From Campylobacterales bacterium (lineage in GTDB: Bacteria; Campylobacterota; Campylobacteria; Campylobacterales; JAADDG01), in contig JALVCR010000009.1 in NCBI GenBank assembly GCA_027009865.1, forward strand, positions 1 to 6,042: a stretch of DNA of 6,042 nt, written 5' to 3'. The notes under the pieces were generated by a model that worked only from the letters and a program-made list of their open reading frames with translations, had not been told where the DNA came from and ran no database searches. A program made the translations under genes and the position numbers. Of the stretch, positions 5,095 to 6,042 are shown piece after piece. The number at the start of each line of letters is the position of its first letter. Positions within the stretch are counted from its first letter, which is position 1.

Positions 5095-6042
5095 ATGAGA
5101 AGGGGCAGGTTTTTTGGATTTTTATTGATGTTTTTTATATTTTTTATGGGATTTTTGAAAGGCGGGGAGTTTATTACTAAAAATGAGGCTTTCAAGATAG
5201 CAAAAAATTATAAAATGATTGCAGAAGATAGTTTCTTTAAAAAATGGAAAAATATAAATATCTCAAAATTGACTCCTTTTTACTCTCTTAGCGGTGATTT
5301 AATTGGTTATGAAATATCTTTTAAAAAACATGGAAATCTTTTTATAAGTGCAAAATCACATATCCCTTTAATTCCTTTTGCTTCTGAAGAGGGGTATTCA
5401 ATGAGTGAAAGGCTGGAGGATATTTATAATAATTTTAAAAAGAAATTTGAAAAAGAGAATATAAAAATAGAAGATGTTAAATATCTAATATCTTTGCCTG
5501 ATTGTTATGCTATTGCCTTTAAAGTAAAAGGTGATTCATCAAGCGGTTTGGATATGGAAGATTTTAAAAAAGTAGGGAATTGGTTTATCTATTCTCCTAT
5601 TAATGAGTGCAAAAATGTAAGATATGTTTTAAAAATAAAAAAGAGTAAAAAAAGAGATTTACAGATAAAAAATAGAAAACTAAAAGAGATATTTTTGGAT
5701 GCTAATGCTTCACTAAAATATAAAAAGTCTTTAAATTTTAAGAAGATATCTTTCAAAGATAAGAGATATATAGAACCAAAAGAATTGAGAGATTTTTACC
5801 AGGAGAGGAGAAATTGGAGTAATGGTTACTGTTTGGCGGGATGCACTCCTGTAGCATGGGCAATTTTATTGGAATATTGGGATAGACATGGTTTTCCAAA
5901 AATGGTCGGTTCTGCTGCAGATAATTACAATAAAGATGTCAGGGATCCTGATGTAGTGTATATGATTGACAAATTAAGAACTTTTATGAATACATTTTGT
6001 GATTCTGAGGGTCAAGGAATTACTTATAGAGAGTTTGTTCAA
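5095..6042 (+). CDS. Secreted papain-fold cysteine peptidase, C10/C39-like, with propeptide (3' end cut by window edge)
   Basis: The frame is open from ATG 5095 to the right edge: 316 residues, no stop. Residues 1-24 form an export signal (RRGR, then a run of Phe, Leu and Met), with no lipobox Cys; the cut site is unclear, near GG 23-24. Residues about 27-100 (ITKNEAFKIAKNY, then PFYSLSGDLIGYEI and IPLIPFASEEG) resemble the inhibitory propeptide of streptopain-type (C10) proteases. The segment 240-268 holds NGYCLAGCTPVAWAILLEYW followed by DRHGFP. This matches the active-site pattern GC-x-(P/A)-x-A-x-x-(I/M)-(L/M)-x-Y of C10 and C39-like peptidases, making Cys250 (codon 5842-5844) the probable nucleophile. 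The catalytic His and Asn/Asp should lie downstream of the window. Cys246 nearby, with Cys137, Cys172 and Cys302, could form disulfides. A zymogen matured by propeptide removal is the inferred mode. It follows the 863-residue exported protein but is separated from it by a terminator. Confidence 0.82.
   Translation, partial: MRRGRFFGFLLMFFIFFMGFLKGGEFITKNEAFKIAKNYKMIAEDSFFKKWKNINISKLTPFYSLSGDLIGYEISFKKHGNLFISAKSHIPLIPFASEEGYSMSERLEDIYNNFKKKFEKENIKIEDVKYLISLPDCYAIAFKVKGDSSSGLDMEDFKKVGNWFIYSPINECKNVRYVLKIKKSKKRDLQIKNRKLKEIFLDANASLKYKKSLNFKKISFKDKRYIEPKELRDFYQERRNWSNGYCLAGCTPVAWAILLEYWDRHGFPKMVGSAADNYNKDVRDPDVVYMIDKLRTFMNTFCDSEGQGITYREFVQ

Overview
The window is very AT-rich, with all genes on the + strand. 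Codons are A/T-ended, gaps are AT-rich, and the visible promoter depends on an extended -10 box without a convincing -35. The first gene closely resembles, from memory, a pyridine nucleotide-disulfide oxidoreductase family common in Campylobacterota (Epsilonproteobacteria). I therefore infer a low-GC member of that phylum, possibly a vent-type lineage such as Nautiliales. No ribosomal or other taxonomic marker is present, so this assignment is tentative.

Layout. (1) 1-734: C-terminal part of an FAD/NAD(P)H-dependent oxidoreductase of thioredoxin-reductase fold, cut by the left edge. (2) 791-1330: a four-helix membrane protein of unknown function, probably cotranscribed with the first gene. 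(3) 1477-2256: a complete PPP-type metallophosphoesterase with all the family metal-binding motifs, after a 146-bp AT-rich gap. (4) 2332-4923: an 863-residue secreted modular protein with a GTG start. It has a signal peptide, a small domain with an EF-hand-like DxDxDG loop, a long K/E-rich stretch, a zone of Lys-Pro short repeats, and four tandem beta-type repeats with an exact 86-residue period. It is followed by a perfect hairpin terminator. (5) 5095 to the right edge: a secreted papain-fold cysteine peptidase resembling the C10/C39-like group, with a propeptide-like N-terminal region and the catalytic Cys visible; its 3' end lies outside the window.

The first three genes look like ordinary cellular functions (redox, membrane, phosphatase). 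The last two encode exported proteins, each with its own ribosome binding site and probably its own promoter. The 863-residue protein is the most unusual object here: an apparently undescribed architecture of flexible Lys-Pro linker plus four carboxypeptidase-regulatory-like/PEGA-like repeats. A functional link between it and the neighbouring secreted protease is possible but rests only on adjacency. No tRNA, rRNA, CRISPR array, transposase or phage gene was seen.
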